Assembly: GCF_014805625.2 (NCBI RefSeq)
Contig: NW_023998464.1
Location: 6,159,709 to 6,223,708, forward strand
Direction of reading: 5' to 3'
Length of the DNA: 64,000 nt
Source of the DNA: Glossina fuscipes
Lineage: Eukaryota; Arthropoda; Insecta; Diptera; Glossinidae
In this document: positions 12,698 through 24,800 of the stretch, one piece after another
Layout of the letters: each line of letters starts with the position of its first letter
Position numbering within the stretch: the first letter of the stretch is position 1
Notes under the pieces: generated by a model
Told to the model about the DNA's origin: nothing
Database searches by the model: none
Seen by the model: the letters and a program-made list of their open reading frames with translations, nothing else
Made by a program: the position numbers and the translations under genes

Positions 12698-13462
12698 TTA
12701 GAGACCACCACCAACGTCGTTTTCTGAAATCACCAAGTTAGGAATCGAAACAGAGTTAGCTGCCAGATAAGGATAGTTAAAAGTTGAAAAATATTGTCGG
12801 AAACGTTCAGCAAAGGAATTTGAGATTTCGCTATCACCAGAGGACTCGAAGTCATTGAAAGATACATGCGAAGGATACGTGGTAATTTTTCTTTTGGAGT
12901 CGATAAACCTATTAAAATATTTAGGATTAATGATCAGTAAGGATTTTGTCAATTGAAGGTATCCGCAATAATATTGATGGTTAACGTGATTAAATCTATG
13001 TTTTGATGCAAAATAGGCAAAATAGTCGTAAGCAGAAATTTTTGGAAAACTTTGTTTTCCTTTTTTGTTATGTGTAATTCTCTTGTTAAACCACGGCGGG
13101 CACTTGCTTCGAGGGCGGGGTCGCTTGAGCGGAATGGATGCAGAAATAGCTATGATCAGTACATTATAGGAGGACGATGGTAGGTTTTCAATATTCCCAG
13201 CAAAAATGTCGAGCGTAATGTGCGAAAGATGAGATTTAAGCAGTAAAATGTTGATTTTATTAAAGTCATAATATTTATTTGAGCAAGTTGGATTGCACTC
13301 GTCAGACTGATTCAACGGGCGATCATACCTGCGGAAATTGGCAAAGCAAAGATGTAACAGTCTGCCATTACAATAATGAGTAAAGTTATACTGAATCGAA
13401 TTACGATCAAATAATTCGTTGAAAAACACAGTAGTTCTCTCCGCTGTTGAAGTGGGCGCCAT
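12698..13462 (-). pseudogene. Endonuclease C-terminal half and linker of copy E
   Basis: This 254-codon open stretch matches copy A residue for residue in blocks: FFNELFD, NGRxLxLCFANF, LKSHLSH, SRPRSKxPPWFN and HRFNxxNxQYYC. It is the region between the APE-type endonuclease and the reverse transcriptase. The GDFN motif lies just upstream in damaged sequence. Confidence 0.7.
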
Positions 13463-14450
13463 GCAGCCTAAATTATCACTGCAACGCCAAGTGACATGTA
13501 GCCAAACGCTGTGACCACATCTGCAGGTTTAGATTTATTGGACACGTCACAAATAAGACCAGCGTGCTGCCAATTGGCAGGAATATCTGCATTTGGGTGA
13601 ATTTAGCAGCAAACTGCGTATAATTTTCAATTTTCGCCCGAATGGCAATGAATTCAACGTCGGGAGGAGTAGGAAATTCAATTGCATAGGACGGGACTGC
13701 AGCAGATAAGTCAATTAAAACACCGCCACCAGTGCGATAAAATCCGACGAATGTAAGTCACGCTTTAACCAAATTCACCAAAAGTTAAACAAGAAGACTC
13801 TGTGCTCACTAAGTTTAAGAAAGTAAAGCGAATTTCCTAGTTCAGGCCCCTAACATTTTTGTAAATGAAAGTTACTAGGCTTGCAGAAACATTTAGATTT
13901 TTGAGGGTGGAAAAGCTATCGAATTGCTATTACGAGGTCGATTCCGAGGAGTGAATTCCTCATTTAACAAAATTTTCATGTTTTCAGTCGAAACTAAGAA
14001 GAGATAGCTTCATTTTGAGATGGAGCCAATTTAAAAGCGCTTACACACTTCAAATTGACGGATGGGACTTTTGCAGCAATATAACTTTTTATGTTACTCT
14101 TAGAGGTGTCTGGGGAGTACTCCCGACAAGTAGACGTCATCCTTACTAGGAACTATAGGATTCACAGTTAGAGAATTTTGTGGTAGGGAGAAAATAGAGC
14201 CAGTGATCACGCCTGCGTGTGCAACTTGAGCGACTTGTGCCAGCGAGAGAAGCGGATTTATTATTTTTGTTAGTCTTTTTTGGAGAGATCAACTGACTAG
14301 ACAAAATCGAGGAAATGCCTTTGCGCCTCAACATAGCTGACACGGGGAAGGCTTTCCGTCTTATTTGTAATATTTGCATTATCAGCTAAGTTGACGATAG
14401 AGGAAATGCTAATGTTCTTTGTAGGCAAGGATGAAGCACTCGGTCCTTTA

Positions 14451-14800
14451 TCAGGATTCGCCGATGGTCGATCGACAAGCCTTATCGTTGACGACGAGAA
14501 CAAACTGAAATGTTGGCAAGCAAGGCAGACGTTTTAGATAAGACATACCTATAAGCTTTGGGCAAAGACGGAGATGAAGTACAAGCTCGAGGATAAGGTG
14601 GGCGAATGTAACGAGTTTTTTACTTAATTCGGAAAAACCATTCTTTGTTTCTGTGAAGAGCTTATCAAAATCAATGTTCCGCTTTTTACAGTCGGGACAC
14701 AACCCACATAAATCTTTCAAAGGGTCTAGGACCGCGTCTCCGTCACGGCCAGTAATACCTGCACATTTCGCATAACAATAATGTTCGCAAAGCCAAGGTC
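14451..14800 (-). pseudogene. ORF1 N-terminal remnant with PHD-like zinc finger (copy E)
   Basis: The frame through CYAKCAGITGRDG, CGLCPDCKKRNIDFDKLF and ETKNGFSELSKKL shows a zinc-ligand cluster followed by a helical region. ORF1 proteins of several CR1/jockey-group elements start with such a finger and bind RNA. A frameshift separates it from the start codon near 14830. Confidence 0.6.
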
Positions 14801-14830
14801 TAATGAATTAGGCCTGTTTTCATTCGACAT

Positions 14831-16371
14831 GATGTAAATAAACAATCCATGTCAGAAAACAACAGACAAAATAAAGTTTGTGAAGAAAGAAAAAAAAAAA
14901 AATTTTGTCATGTATTCAAAACGTTCGTAGCTGAGCGCGCAAACTTCACGCTATTAAAAACACTGTAAACAAAGAGAAAAACGACAAACGCCGAAAATCA
15001 AGCAGATTTTTGGAATCAACTACAAGCAAGAACAAGAAAGACACTTTTTGACGAGAACATCAAGTGCTGATCGTAAAAGCCAACATGTTTACATCACACA
15101 GATCAACGCGATACATATTAATTATAAGTAAAGTTAAATATAGTTTAATAAATTTTCCCACTTTTACAATTGCTTTAAAACCATATAGAACAATAAAATA
15201 AAAAGGGGTTTTACAACCGATCTTTTCAAAGTCCTAAAAATGACGTATTAATGTGATATCACTGAATATACCTGTTTGTAAATATATACCAAATCTAAAT
15301 GTATGTAAGCAAAAAAAAAATTTTTGGACGTTTCAAGATTCCCTAGTGCTCACGAAGAGCATATCTAATTTACATAAGTACAAGAGGAAATATTAGCAAA
15401 TCGCCTATATGTGATCAATATAAGTGTCAACTTTCGCGTTAACGATCATTGAACATTACTCAGTTATCTTACCCAATCTTAAATATTCGGCCTATAGTAA
15501 GGGAACTCCTCCTATTTAAGATAAGTCGTTGATTTAAGGATAATAAAGAGGTCGAAAAGGACTTTGCACAGATTCTCTGCCGTTTTGTGTCAAATTTCAA
15601 ACTGTCATCTTTCGCAATAATAATTATTCATCAAAATTTTTGTCTCCTGAGCTGTTACTTGGCTTGAGATAGATCAACGTTTATTATACCGATTGGTTGC
15701 CAAGGCCTTTCAATCCATACGTCCGTCTTATGTTCAACCCACAGACAAGAATTTTTGGGATAATGTAGCGAAATTTGATACACTGAAGTGTTTTGACCTA
15801 AGGGTGAACGCTATCGAAAAACTATTCGAATCGGCTTACTTCTTCCACCACTTTCCTTATAAACGCTTATTTTGAAATACCCTTTTATGAGTAATTGTAT
15901 TAAGCGAAGTGGTGTAGGGTGTTTAATGGCGAACCGTGTCCCACTATAGTATCTCTACTTGTTTGCAAATTCGTCTCTTATTGTAATACTATACATCAAA
16001 ATTTTGCAGCTAGAACCGCAAGCGGCAAATACTATCGAAAAAATTGAGAACAAATTTGAAGATTTTTCGAAAAACTTCCCTCGAAAGCCGACTTATCTTA
16101 TTAATAAGATATACATTAGATTATCGAAAATATCTTACGATGGCCTCAGCAAAATCATTTCGTCTAGCTATGCTTAAGGTTGTAAGGAAATCCTACGTAA
16201 ATTGAAGACACAGGTAGAGCGGTAAGGTCGAAATATGTAATTTCGAGACAACAACATTCAATTTTTCAACATTTCAATTTTCGAACTTGAAGAGCTTTGA
16301 TTCTAATTTGCTATTTCTACACCACACAGTTAATTTAATGATTTTGGACCTCTAACCATAGACACCGCAGA
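14831..16371. other. Flank between copies E and A
   Basis: The part up to about 15110 could be the 5' UTR of copy E on the minus strand, but there is no second copy to compare. The rest shows no gene. Confidence 0.4.
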
Positions 16372-16679
16372 GATTTATTTATTTATTTATTCCACTTATA
16401 CAAGAAACTCAACTAAACAAAATGGCAGTCGAGTTCAATTGACTCTTAAGTAAATCTTAAAATTATTTAATAATAAAACTTAGTATAAGTACAATAAAAC
16501 AAAAAAGGAGGAAAAAAAAAAAGCATGTACACAATTAGCATAGAGCCACGCCCACAACCGATACAGGACCAAATTGCAAGTGAACCCCTAAGCCATCGCA
16601 AACATGCATAAGCTTGGCAACCGATAATTGTTAACAACAAATTAATTTTCGACTCATAATGACAAAATCTAAGGTTAAA
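16372..16679 (-). repeat. 3' UTR and (TAAA)n tail of copy A
   Basis: On the minus strand the sequence CAATTGAACTCGACTG and a GTTTAGTTGAGTTTC block lead to ATAAGTGGAATAAATAAATAAATAAA. The same end is present at 29890-29975 (copy B) and, diverged, at 23035-23110 (copy C), which defines the 3' terminus of the family. Confidence 0.75.
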
Positions 16680-18235
16680 TCAGTTTAAGTACGACATAGG
16701 TAAATCGCGCTTGTTGAGCAATATTGCTTTAATAGACTTTAAAGAGTCCGTTAATGAGAATAGATGATAGACATCATTTAGGTTCTCGCAAACAACTCTG
16801 AGCGGGTTAAACAGTTCAAAGTTATATTTGCATTGACTAAGCTTTATCAACATAAAGTACCTAGAGAAGCGGTTAGGGACATTAAAGCAAATCTCACGAA
16901 GTAATGCGGGCGAATCAATTGCACCATTTATTAATTTGATTAGGAAGGAAACCCCAAGAACAAATCTACGTTTCTCGAGTGACGGTAAGGATAACAGAAG
17001 CAACCTATTTTCATAGGGTGGAAGAGGGGAAATCGGGTCCCAACCCAAATTCCTAAGTGCAAACAGCAAGAATTGCTTTTGTATAGATTCAATTGAACCA
17101 ACGTAGCATCTATATGAAGGAGACCACACAACAGAGGCATACTCAAGAATAGGTCTAACCAAACACGTGTAAAGCCTTTTAGTAATATAAGGATCATCAA
17201 GCTCTTTGGACCACCTCTTTATAAAACCAAGAGCGGACCTAGCTTTGCTTAACGAGGACTCAATATGCAAATTGAAACGTAACCTATAATCGAATAGAAC
17301 GCCTAAATCAATGAACGAATCGACGTCTTCCAACCTGTGCGAATCAATGAAGTATTGGGTACTAAACGACTTCCTTCTTAAGAAAGAAAGCTTCTTACAT
17401 TTATTTAGATTTAGCTTCAGAAGATTGAGGGAGCACCATGCAACCAAATTGTTCAAATCACTTTGAAGATGATGTGATTGCGATTCTACGGAAAAAGAAG
17501 TAAACAGTTTCACATCATCAGCATACATTAAAATCTTACTGAATTTAATCACGGAGGGCAAATCATTGATGTAAAGATTAAATAAAATAGGTCCCAAGTG
17601 GCTACCTTGAGGTACGCCAGACGTCACGGGAAATTCATCCGAGGTAATGAGGTTAAACAAAACCCTGAATGATCTACCATACAGATAAGAGCTTAACCAT
17701 TCAACTAAGAAGAGAGGAAAGCCAGAGGTCTGGATTTTAAATCTAAGAAGTCTATGATTAACCATATCAAACGCCTTGCTAAAGTCAGTGTAAATGACAT
17801 CAGTGCGAGAACCACTAGAAAAAGCCTTGAAAACATGAGAAGTAAACTCCAACAGATTGGTCACCGTAGATCTTCCCTTTCGAAAACCATGCTGGAAAGG
17901 AGAAATATACAATTTCATGGAAAAGGCTATATGCTGAGCCACAATTCGCTCGAACAGTTTAGGTAAGACACTCAACTTGGCGATGCCTCTGTAGTTCTCT
18001 ACAAGTTGCCTACTACCACTTTTGTGAATAGGAATAAGGAAAGAAGTCTTCCAACACAAAGGGAAAACACCTAAATTCAAAGACTTATTAAAAATCTTTG
18101 AGATAACATCACAAAGCTCGCCAGCACAAGATATAAGTACACATGAGGGGATGCCATCGGCTCCAGGCGAACAATTATATTTCAGAGAGTTCAATCCTTC
18201 AAAAAAGTCATTTTCCGATATAAACAAAGTTAGGA
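16680..18235 (-). CDS. Reverse transcriptase part of ORF2 (copy A), uninterrupted
   Basis: The genuine frame starts near SENDFFEGLNSLKYNCS, just after a frameshift; the open frame further upstream to 18377 is a shadow. Motifs in order are GADGIPSCVL, FLIPIHKSGSR, YRGIAKLSVLPKLFERIV, HGFRKGRSTVTNLLEF, YTDFSKAFDMVNH, TSGVPQGSHLGPILFNLYI and the catalytic YADD. The C-terminal domain includes RPILEYASVVWSPSY. This is a complete fingers-palm-thumb polymerase of the CR1/jockey group. It lacks a usable start and its endonuclease, so it is unlikely to be mobile on its own. Confidence 0.85.
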
Positions 18236-18462
18236 ATTGAAACCGAATTAGAAATCGAATATGGATAATTTTCCGATAAATCAAAATTGGCAGTTGAAAA
18301 GTTCTGTCGGAAGTATTCCGCAAAGAGATTTGAGGATTCAAAATCATCCGAGGACCCGGAGCCATTAAAAGACACAAACGACGGGTTTATGGAGATTTTT
18401 CTTTTGGAATTAACGAACTTAAAAAAGTATTTAGGGTTAGCAAACAAGGAAGATTTAACAAA

Positions 18463-19125
18463 CTAAAGGTATCTGCAGTAGTATTGGCGGTTGAGGGAAT
18501 TAAATTTATGCCTTGCAACAGAGTAAGGGAAATGATCGAAAGAAGAACCACTTTTCGAAAATTTTTTGAACAACTTGTTTTTCCTATTCTTGTAGTATTT
18601 AATTGTCTTATTAAACCACGGGGGATCCTTACTTCGAGGACGGGACTGCTTGATCGGAACGGATGCAGAAATAGCTTGATTTAATACATTGTAGAACGAG
18701 GACAGTAAGCTATCAATGCTTCCCTCTGAGAAATCGAGCACAAAATGAGAAAGATGAGATTTTAGTATGGAAACATTGATTTTATGGAAATAATAACGTT
18801 GATATGAAAAATTTGAATTTGGAACGTTATAGAGGTTCAACGAACCAACAGACTTGTAATGAAAGGAAACACCCAATGCTGGATGATATGGATCCTCAGG
18901 TAAACTAAACGGAAGACAACGATTAACGCAAACCTCAGGAAAATTTGCAAAGCAGAGATCAAGAAATCTCCCATTACAATTAGGGGTACCATTGTATTGA
19001 ACTAAATTATTATCAAATAATTCATTGAAGAACACAACGGCTTTATCAGATGTTGAGGAAGGAATCAAACAGCCAGAACTATCACTGTAAAACCAATTGA
19101 CTTGAGGCAAGTTGAAGTCACCCAA
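18463..19125 (-). pseudogene. ORF2 endonuclease fragment of copy A
   Basis: It begins with the APE-endonuclease motif GDFNLP and carries DPYHPAL in place of the usual SDH catalytic block. It then runs to SRPRSKDPPWFNKTI and YYCRYL, where an in-frame TAG stops it. The catalytic N-terminus (E of TETWL, seen in copy B) is missing by truncation. The same frame resumes after the stop (18447-18208). Confidence 0.8.
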
Positions 19126-19140
19126 CGCAAGGAGATGTGT

Positions 19141-21699
19141 TTAAAGATTCGTTCTTCAACAATTGCTTTTTACACTTACCAAGTTTAATATCTTTGAATG
19201 ACTTGTAATACTGAAAATTTCCCAATAAAAACTTTCGAGTATCGCTCTTGGACAATTAAGAAATTCCTTAAGGCTACAGTGTCAAGTCATCTTAATGCAT
19301 CATCAGCTTCCCACTTTAATTCATTTTCTTGCATGGTATCATATTTACCATCAAAATAAAAAATTATTATCGCAAACATAAAACTAGTGCCTCTAACCAC
19401 GAAAAAGAAATCTCCAAGCGATATTACCACTTGAGTTTCAAAACTGATTTCTTAGGTTTATATATATATACAAGTCAAGTTACAGCTTTATATTTAAAAA
19501 TCGAATACTTTGGTCGTTGCAGCAACGTTTATTTTTACTGTTTGTAAAGCTACAAATATTCGCTTGAGCTTTGGTTTTTTTTTTTATGCAACACAACTGA
19601 TATTTACTAAAAACTATTGCATATTACTTCTAGTGAAGAGTTATATAAAATGAATGAAAATTTCACTTACATGCTGGCATATGTTTGGAGGCCGAACTTT
19701 TAACTCTGCAGTTTTATTGTATTGTTTTTTACAAATTGTTCGCGCTGGTCTGTATTGGTATAATCCTTCTGTCTTGCATAATTGGAAGCGAAAAAAAGCG
19801 CAAAACTTCTTTACAAAACAAACTAAACGTCAACAAAAGTTAAACAACTGAAAAAATACGAAAAATAATAGCAATGAAAGTTCCGGTATTCAAACTGAAA
19901 TCATAGTTAAGTGTGTAAAACAAAAATTTTTCGAAAAATTCCAGATGTACATGCAGGCTTATTGCAGTTTGTTTATGTGCAGGCACTGAAAAATAAAAGT
20001 GAACAACATAGACATTGTGGGAGGTTCGAGACGAATCGCTAAAAAACACTACAAATTTTCTCAAATCAATAACTTTGTGATATAAATAGTACTGAGTCGG
20101 ACATATATCTGCCTTTATTTCTTACGCAAACCATAGAGTTCCAACATATACCGGAGGAAAGATCACATACAATGCATATCGTTTCCCACATAAGCGAGGG
20201 TTTTAACAGGACTCGGAAGCGTAGATTACAAAGAATTTAGATACATAAATACATTCATTAGGCCGCCTTAAATGGGCTGAGCCCTTTTTCTTATGTTCTT
20301 TTGGAGGTTCCCATGAAATTCACTCCATGCCATCCATGTATAAAACAAACCAAATAACAAAATGCTTCTATTGCCCTCATATTTGGCGGATATAAAATTT
20401 GAATAGAAAAAACTCTTTTTTGAATTCATCGAATTCGTAAATATAAAAAGAGATATTGCAACCCGTTTAGACGAAAGGATAACAAAAAAAGCAACATAAA
20501 CTGTTCCCTATGCGCCAAAAAAAGACATAAAGGCTTCAATTTATATATGTATTTGAAAAGTTTCAAGCAGAGACGGAAAAGCCCGTTTTAATACGAATCT
20601 TGGATGCCCCACCTGCTTCGAGCGAATGTATAACAATTTGCAAAATATCTTACTAACTGAGGAGACGTTACTTGATGAATCAAAATTCTTTCCTCAGTGA
20701 CAAATTAGATGCGACTCTAACGATCATTCTTATATCTATATTGTTTATCTGTATGTATTTATTTTTTAGCTATGGTAATTGGAATTTTGATTAAAAGCCA
20801 TTTTGCTGGGTTAGTAAAACTTCCTTTTAGAGAATTGACATCTTTTGGCAATGCTGTAAAGTTCAAGTCAGATTAATTTTCAAAATTGATCTGAAGAGTG
20901 CTGAAATTAGGTCACGACTTTTATTTCGAAACCTAAGACTTTTAGGGTTTAACGAACCAACCACCTATGTATCACCTATTCAGAAGCTTATGGTGATCAG
21001 AATTACACAATTACTTTTCATTTCTTCTCAACATTTTGCTTCCGATCACTGATTTAATGAATCCGCAGCTATAAGAGCCTGATATAAACTCGAGCCTCAA
21101 GTAGTATGGATAGAAAACCGAACAAGCCCAAGAGAAATATCAAAATTCGCCATTAAAAAATACGTGCCACAATTTTCGTTGTGGTATTATTAAAGACTAA
21201 AAAGAATTATCAAGGGACAGCATGACTAAATAATGAAAATCATTTTTGGCATTTATTCAGTCCATGCAGAGGGAAATTTATGAAACTTGACGATTTTTGT
21301 TGTTTTAGACGAAACGCGTAAACTTAAGCGTCATGGACCGTTGTGATTAGGCAAAGTTATTTTCATCATTGTCAAAAAACCCTTAATTAAACATTTTGCC
21401 TAGTTTCTGTTGTCAACCCATAATTTTGGGAAATAATTGGGCAGCTTTTTGAAAGCATATGTAAAGAACACGCGTACCCGTATCTTGTCCAGGATGCAGA
21501 AACGCCGAAAGCAATACTTTTTCACATTGTAGCAGTAATCAAGGATCGAGTGTTCACTTCTTCTACTAAAATTTCATTTCATTTAATTTTAATTAGATAT
21601 TACGAGCATTAAAGTTAAATTTATATAACATAATAATAATTGAAAAAAAAAATAGCTCTCTTCAGGTTAATTAATTTTTTCCCATTACCTTTATTCGGT
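19141..21699. other. No gene recognised upstream of LRR exon 1
   Basis: AT-rich, with short frames only. It is likely intron between an unseen non-coding first exon and exon 1. Confidence 0.5.
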
Positions 21700-21721
21700 T
21701 TTGTATTTCCAATGCTTACAG
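21700..21721 (+). promoter_or_regulatory. Splice acceptor abutting the start codon
   Basis: A T/C-rich stretch ends in CTTACAG exactly before the ATG of the LRR gene. This implies that the mRNA leader is spliced and that the promoter and 5' UTR exon are upstream. Confidence 0.6.
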
Positions 21722-21863
21722 ATGCTGGTCAAATATTTTACTCTTTACCTTTACGCTGTGCTCGTTTTATTGGCTGATGCCAGCAAGGCGATACGCAAAT
21801 GTCCTTTGGAATGTAGCTGCAATCTGGATGAATATTTACGTTATCAAACCATATGCACCAAAG
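21722..21863 (+). CDS. LRR gene exon 1: signal peptide and start of N-cap
   Basis: The exon starts with ATG directly after a pyrimidine-rich tract and CTTACAG, and ends AAAG|GTAAAAT (phase 1). It encodes a hydrophobic leader (KYFTLYLYAVLVLLADA) and the N-cap motif CPLECSC. The split glycine codon is completed by exon 2. The start is chosen because a signal peptide follows at once. Confidence 0.88.
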
Positions 21864-24800
21864 GTAAAATATAAATAAGTAAATAAATAAAAGAAATGAA
21901 CGTGAACCGATAATCATTCATTAAGTTGTAATGAAATAATAATGACTAAAGAAAAAATAAATTCTTTTATGTTAAAATGCTTTTTTTGGAAGGCATCGAG
22001 AATGCAATCACTTCGCATAGGAATAAAAACAAAATATAAATTTCAATATATTTTTAACAGTAACAGACGTAGATGTTAAATTTAAAATATTTGTTGTTTG
22101 ATAATCGTTCCAATGAAGTCACTCTCCACATATCAACAAAGTGTTTATTCATTTTGTTCAATAAAATACATTTAGATTGAGTTAAGATGGCCAAAGCGGT
22201 AGCAATAGTGAAGTCAATAACCAATGTCTAGACTGGAAAAGATATAAAGCATTCCGATTATTGAAAAATGTCGTGTTGCTTTTGAAATCATTTAAGAAAG
22301 GAGAGAGTAACTTTGAATATAAATACCCTTTGGCTGGGATAAATTGCAAAGAAAGAAAGTCGGATGCTAGATTCAATTCATACGTGTTTAGCTCGAACAA
22401 ATTCTGGCAACTATCACCCGTTATGCTTATAACGACTTCTTTAGAGGCAATCCTATGCCATTAGTATTGTTACAAAATTCGCTTTCCTCGGATACGGTTC
22501 GTATCACTAGATCGTGGATGTTCTTTTTAAGAGAAATATACTTGCACGTTTTCGCCACAAGACTCTTTTATTCACAATTAATTTGTTTAAGGTTAGGACT
22601 ATTTACATTTTACTTTGGCAATACTCTCGACTTCTCGACTCTAATATTCTTTTTCGACTGAATGTTCTTGTCCGACTGACTGTGCCTTCCACAAATAGTC
22701 TATTTATATACATTTTTGCAAGCATAATACTATTACCTAAGTACATGGTTTCATGTTTAATCCGGTAACCGGGTTTTCCGCTAATCGTTCCCCTCGGCCT
22801 GCAGCTGCAGGACGCGTCACGAATGTGCACTTGGGTTTTCCCTCTCTAGGCAATTTATTTTTTTTTTTTGGGAAAATCAATTAGTTAGAATGAACTGGAT
22901 TTGTGATTTCAGTAACTGTGTCTATGACCCATAAGTCCTTCTTCATTAACTCGAGAAATATTTTACGGTAGACGCAAAGAAGCCTCTAAATGGAAAAGAG
23001 TGCAGGTTGCCATAATTTTAAGCCACCTTTTTTTTTCATTTTATTTTACTGTATTTATAAAAGAAAATTCAACTAAAATAAATGAACAGCTGAACTCAAT
23101 TGTCTCTTAGAAGTAAATCTTAGGTTAATTATTATTAATAATTAATACAAAATATATAAAGAGAAGTAAAAAAAAAAAATGACGGAAATATAAAACGAAT
23201 GAAATATATGTTTATAAAAATAAGAGGGAGAGAGCAAAAAGAGCATGTTTACATCCAGTACAGAGGCACAACCACAGCCGTTCCTAGAGAAATGATTCGG
23301 GACATTAGACTTTATATCACCAAGTAATATCGGCGAATCGATAGTACCATTTATTAGCTTTATTAGGAAGGAAAGACCAAGAATAAATCTACGTTTCTCA
23401 AGTGGCGGTAAGGCTCACAAAAGCAACCTATTTTCATAAGGAGGCAAAGACAAAAGCGGATCCCAACCCGAATTCCTAAGGGCAGACAGCAGGAGTTGCC
23501 TTTGAACGACAAGGAGACCACACAACAGAGGCGTATTGAAGTATTGGTCTAACTATTCGCATATATAACCTTTTTGTAATGTAAGGAACCTTAAGCTCTT
23601 TGGACCACCTGTTAATGCCAACTAAAGCCGACCTAGCTATACATAAAAAGAGAGCATAATGTGCAAAATAAAACGTAGCCTTTGGTCGAATAGAACCTCT
23701 AGATCCATCAACGGATCTCCAATTTCTGTGAACAGATGAAACACCCAGTAAAGATTGGATTCTTGCTTGAAAAACTTTTGCACTCTTTTAGATTTAATTT
23801 AGTGAAGTTTAATGGGCGCCACGTAAACAAATTATCTAAGTTACTTTGAAGCTGGTACGAGATCTGCAGAGACATCGTCGTGGGGAATTCATTAGAGAGA
23901 AATAAGGGGCTTGGAGTTTAAATATTTGTAATTTATGGTTAACTAAGTCAAACGCTTTAATGAAGACGGTGTATACGGCATCCGTGCGAGAGCCACCAGG
24001 AAAAACCGATCTACGTATATGCACGTGTAGTCTATACAACTTAACCCTGCCTTAAGCACTTTAAAACTCCTCGCCTAATGTATATTCCATTCTATCCGAC
24101 AAAAAAGAGTTTTTTGTAGACAAAAAGCCAAATATTAACCTAGGTCTGACATTCCATGTTATATATCTGAAACTTGTTCAGAAAATAACAAAGATTCCCC
24201 TATGAGTTGCAAATACTATGCACTGAGTATGCAAGCCCATATAAGAGAAATGATTGCCACTGTCTACGGTCGCTCGTCTACAGACTTCAATGGCAGTACT
24301 GCGATTAGTAAATGTTGCATATTTAATGTACGTATATATATTGGGATGGTGAATAAATTCTCGCGGTTCTTTTCCAAGGCGACCACATAAATGGTACAAT
24401 AGGATCGCAAATAACTGCGACTCCTTCGTGTGCAAGTAATATCGTTTAGCTTTCTTTCTTTCATGCTTCCGTCACTGCGAAACGCTATCAATTAGATGTA
24501 AACAATACATCAAACTCATGATATCACTATCTTCCCGTATGACGATCGGCCCCTTATGACAAGACTTGTTCAGCGAACGCTGGGAACGCAGAAATGGAAT
24601 CTTTGTATCTCTCTGCCGTACTCCCCCGACATTACTGTCTCTAACTAATATATGTTTCAATCGATGAGGCAAACAATATGTCTTCTATTCCATGGATTCT
24701 TTGGGAAAAGTTTGTAAAGGCTATGTCTGGGAATCCTCCCTGTCTGTCTGAATATCAACTATATTAACTTCACAGCTATGTTTAAGTGTTACTTGACGAG

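Larger units (their letters stand above)
12045..14830 (-). mobile_element. Non-LTR retrotransposon copy E (CR1/jockey-type), decayed, ORF1 to mid reverse transcriptase
   Basis: Read on the minus strand. ORF1 begins near 14830 with a cysteine/histidine cluster (CEHYCYAKCAG, then CGLCPDCKKR) like a PHD-type finger. The ORF1 core continues to about 13900. The endonuclease (GGGVLIDLSA; PPWFNKRI downstream) follows, then the linker and reverse transcriptase pieces (LPKLFERIV; a GVPQGSHLG-like stretch near 12120). The frame is broken many times. The element stops inside the polymerase at about 12045, where a dispersed repeat begins. It is the only copy here that keeps the ORF1 N-terminus. Confidence 0.8.
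16372..19140 (-). mobile_element. Non-LTR retrotransposon copy A, 5'-truncated, best preserved
   Basis: On the minus strand it starts abruptly inside the endonuclease (LALGDFNLPQVNW) near 19140. It runs through the reverse transcriptase to a 3' UTR and ends at about 16372 in a (TAAA)n tail. The first ORF2 part is broken by a CAG-to-TAG-type stop at 18463-18465 and a frameshift near 18230. After that, the polymerase is open to 16680. 5' truncation and a short A-rich simple tail are normal products of target-primed reverse transcription. No clear target duplication was found. Confidence 0.88.

Noticed and set aside
18236..18377. Upstream extension of the copy A polymerase frame
   Set aside because: It reads the wrong frame of the linker; the true linker is encoded in the frame of 18208-18447.
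16360..19150. GAGAT at both ends of copy A as a target duplication
   Set aside because: Only 5 bp and imprecisely placed; not distinguishable from chance.
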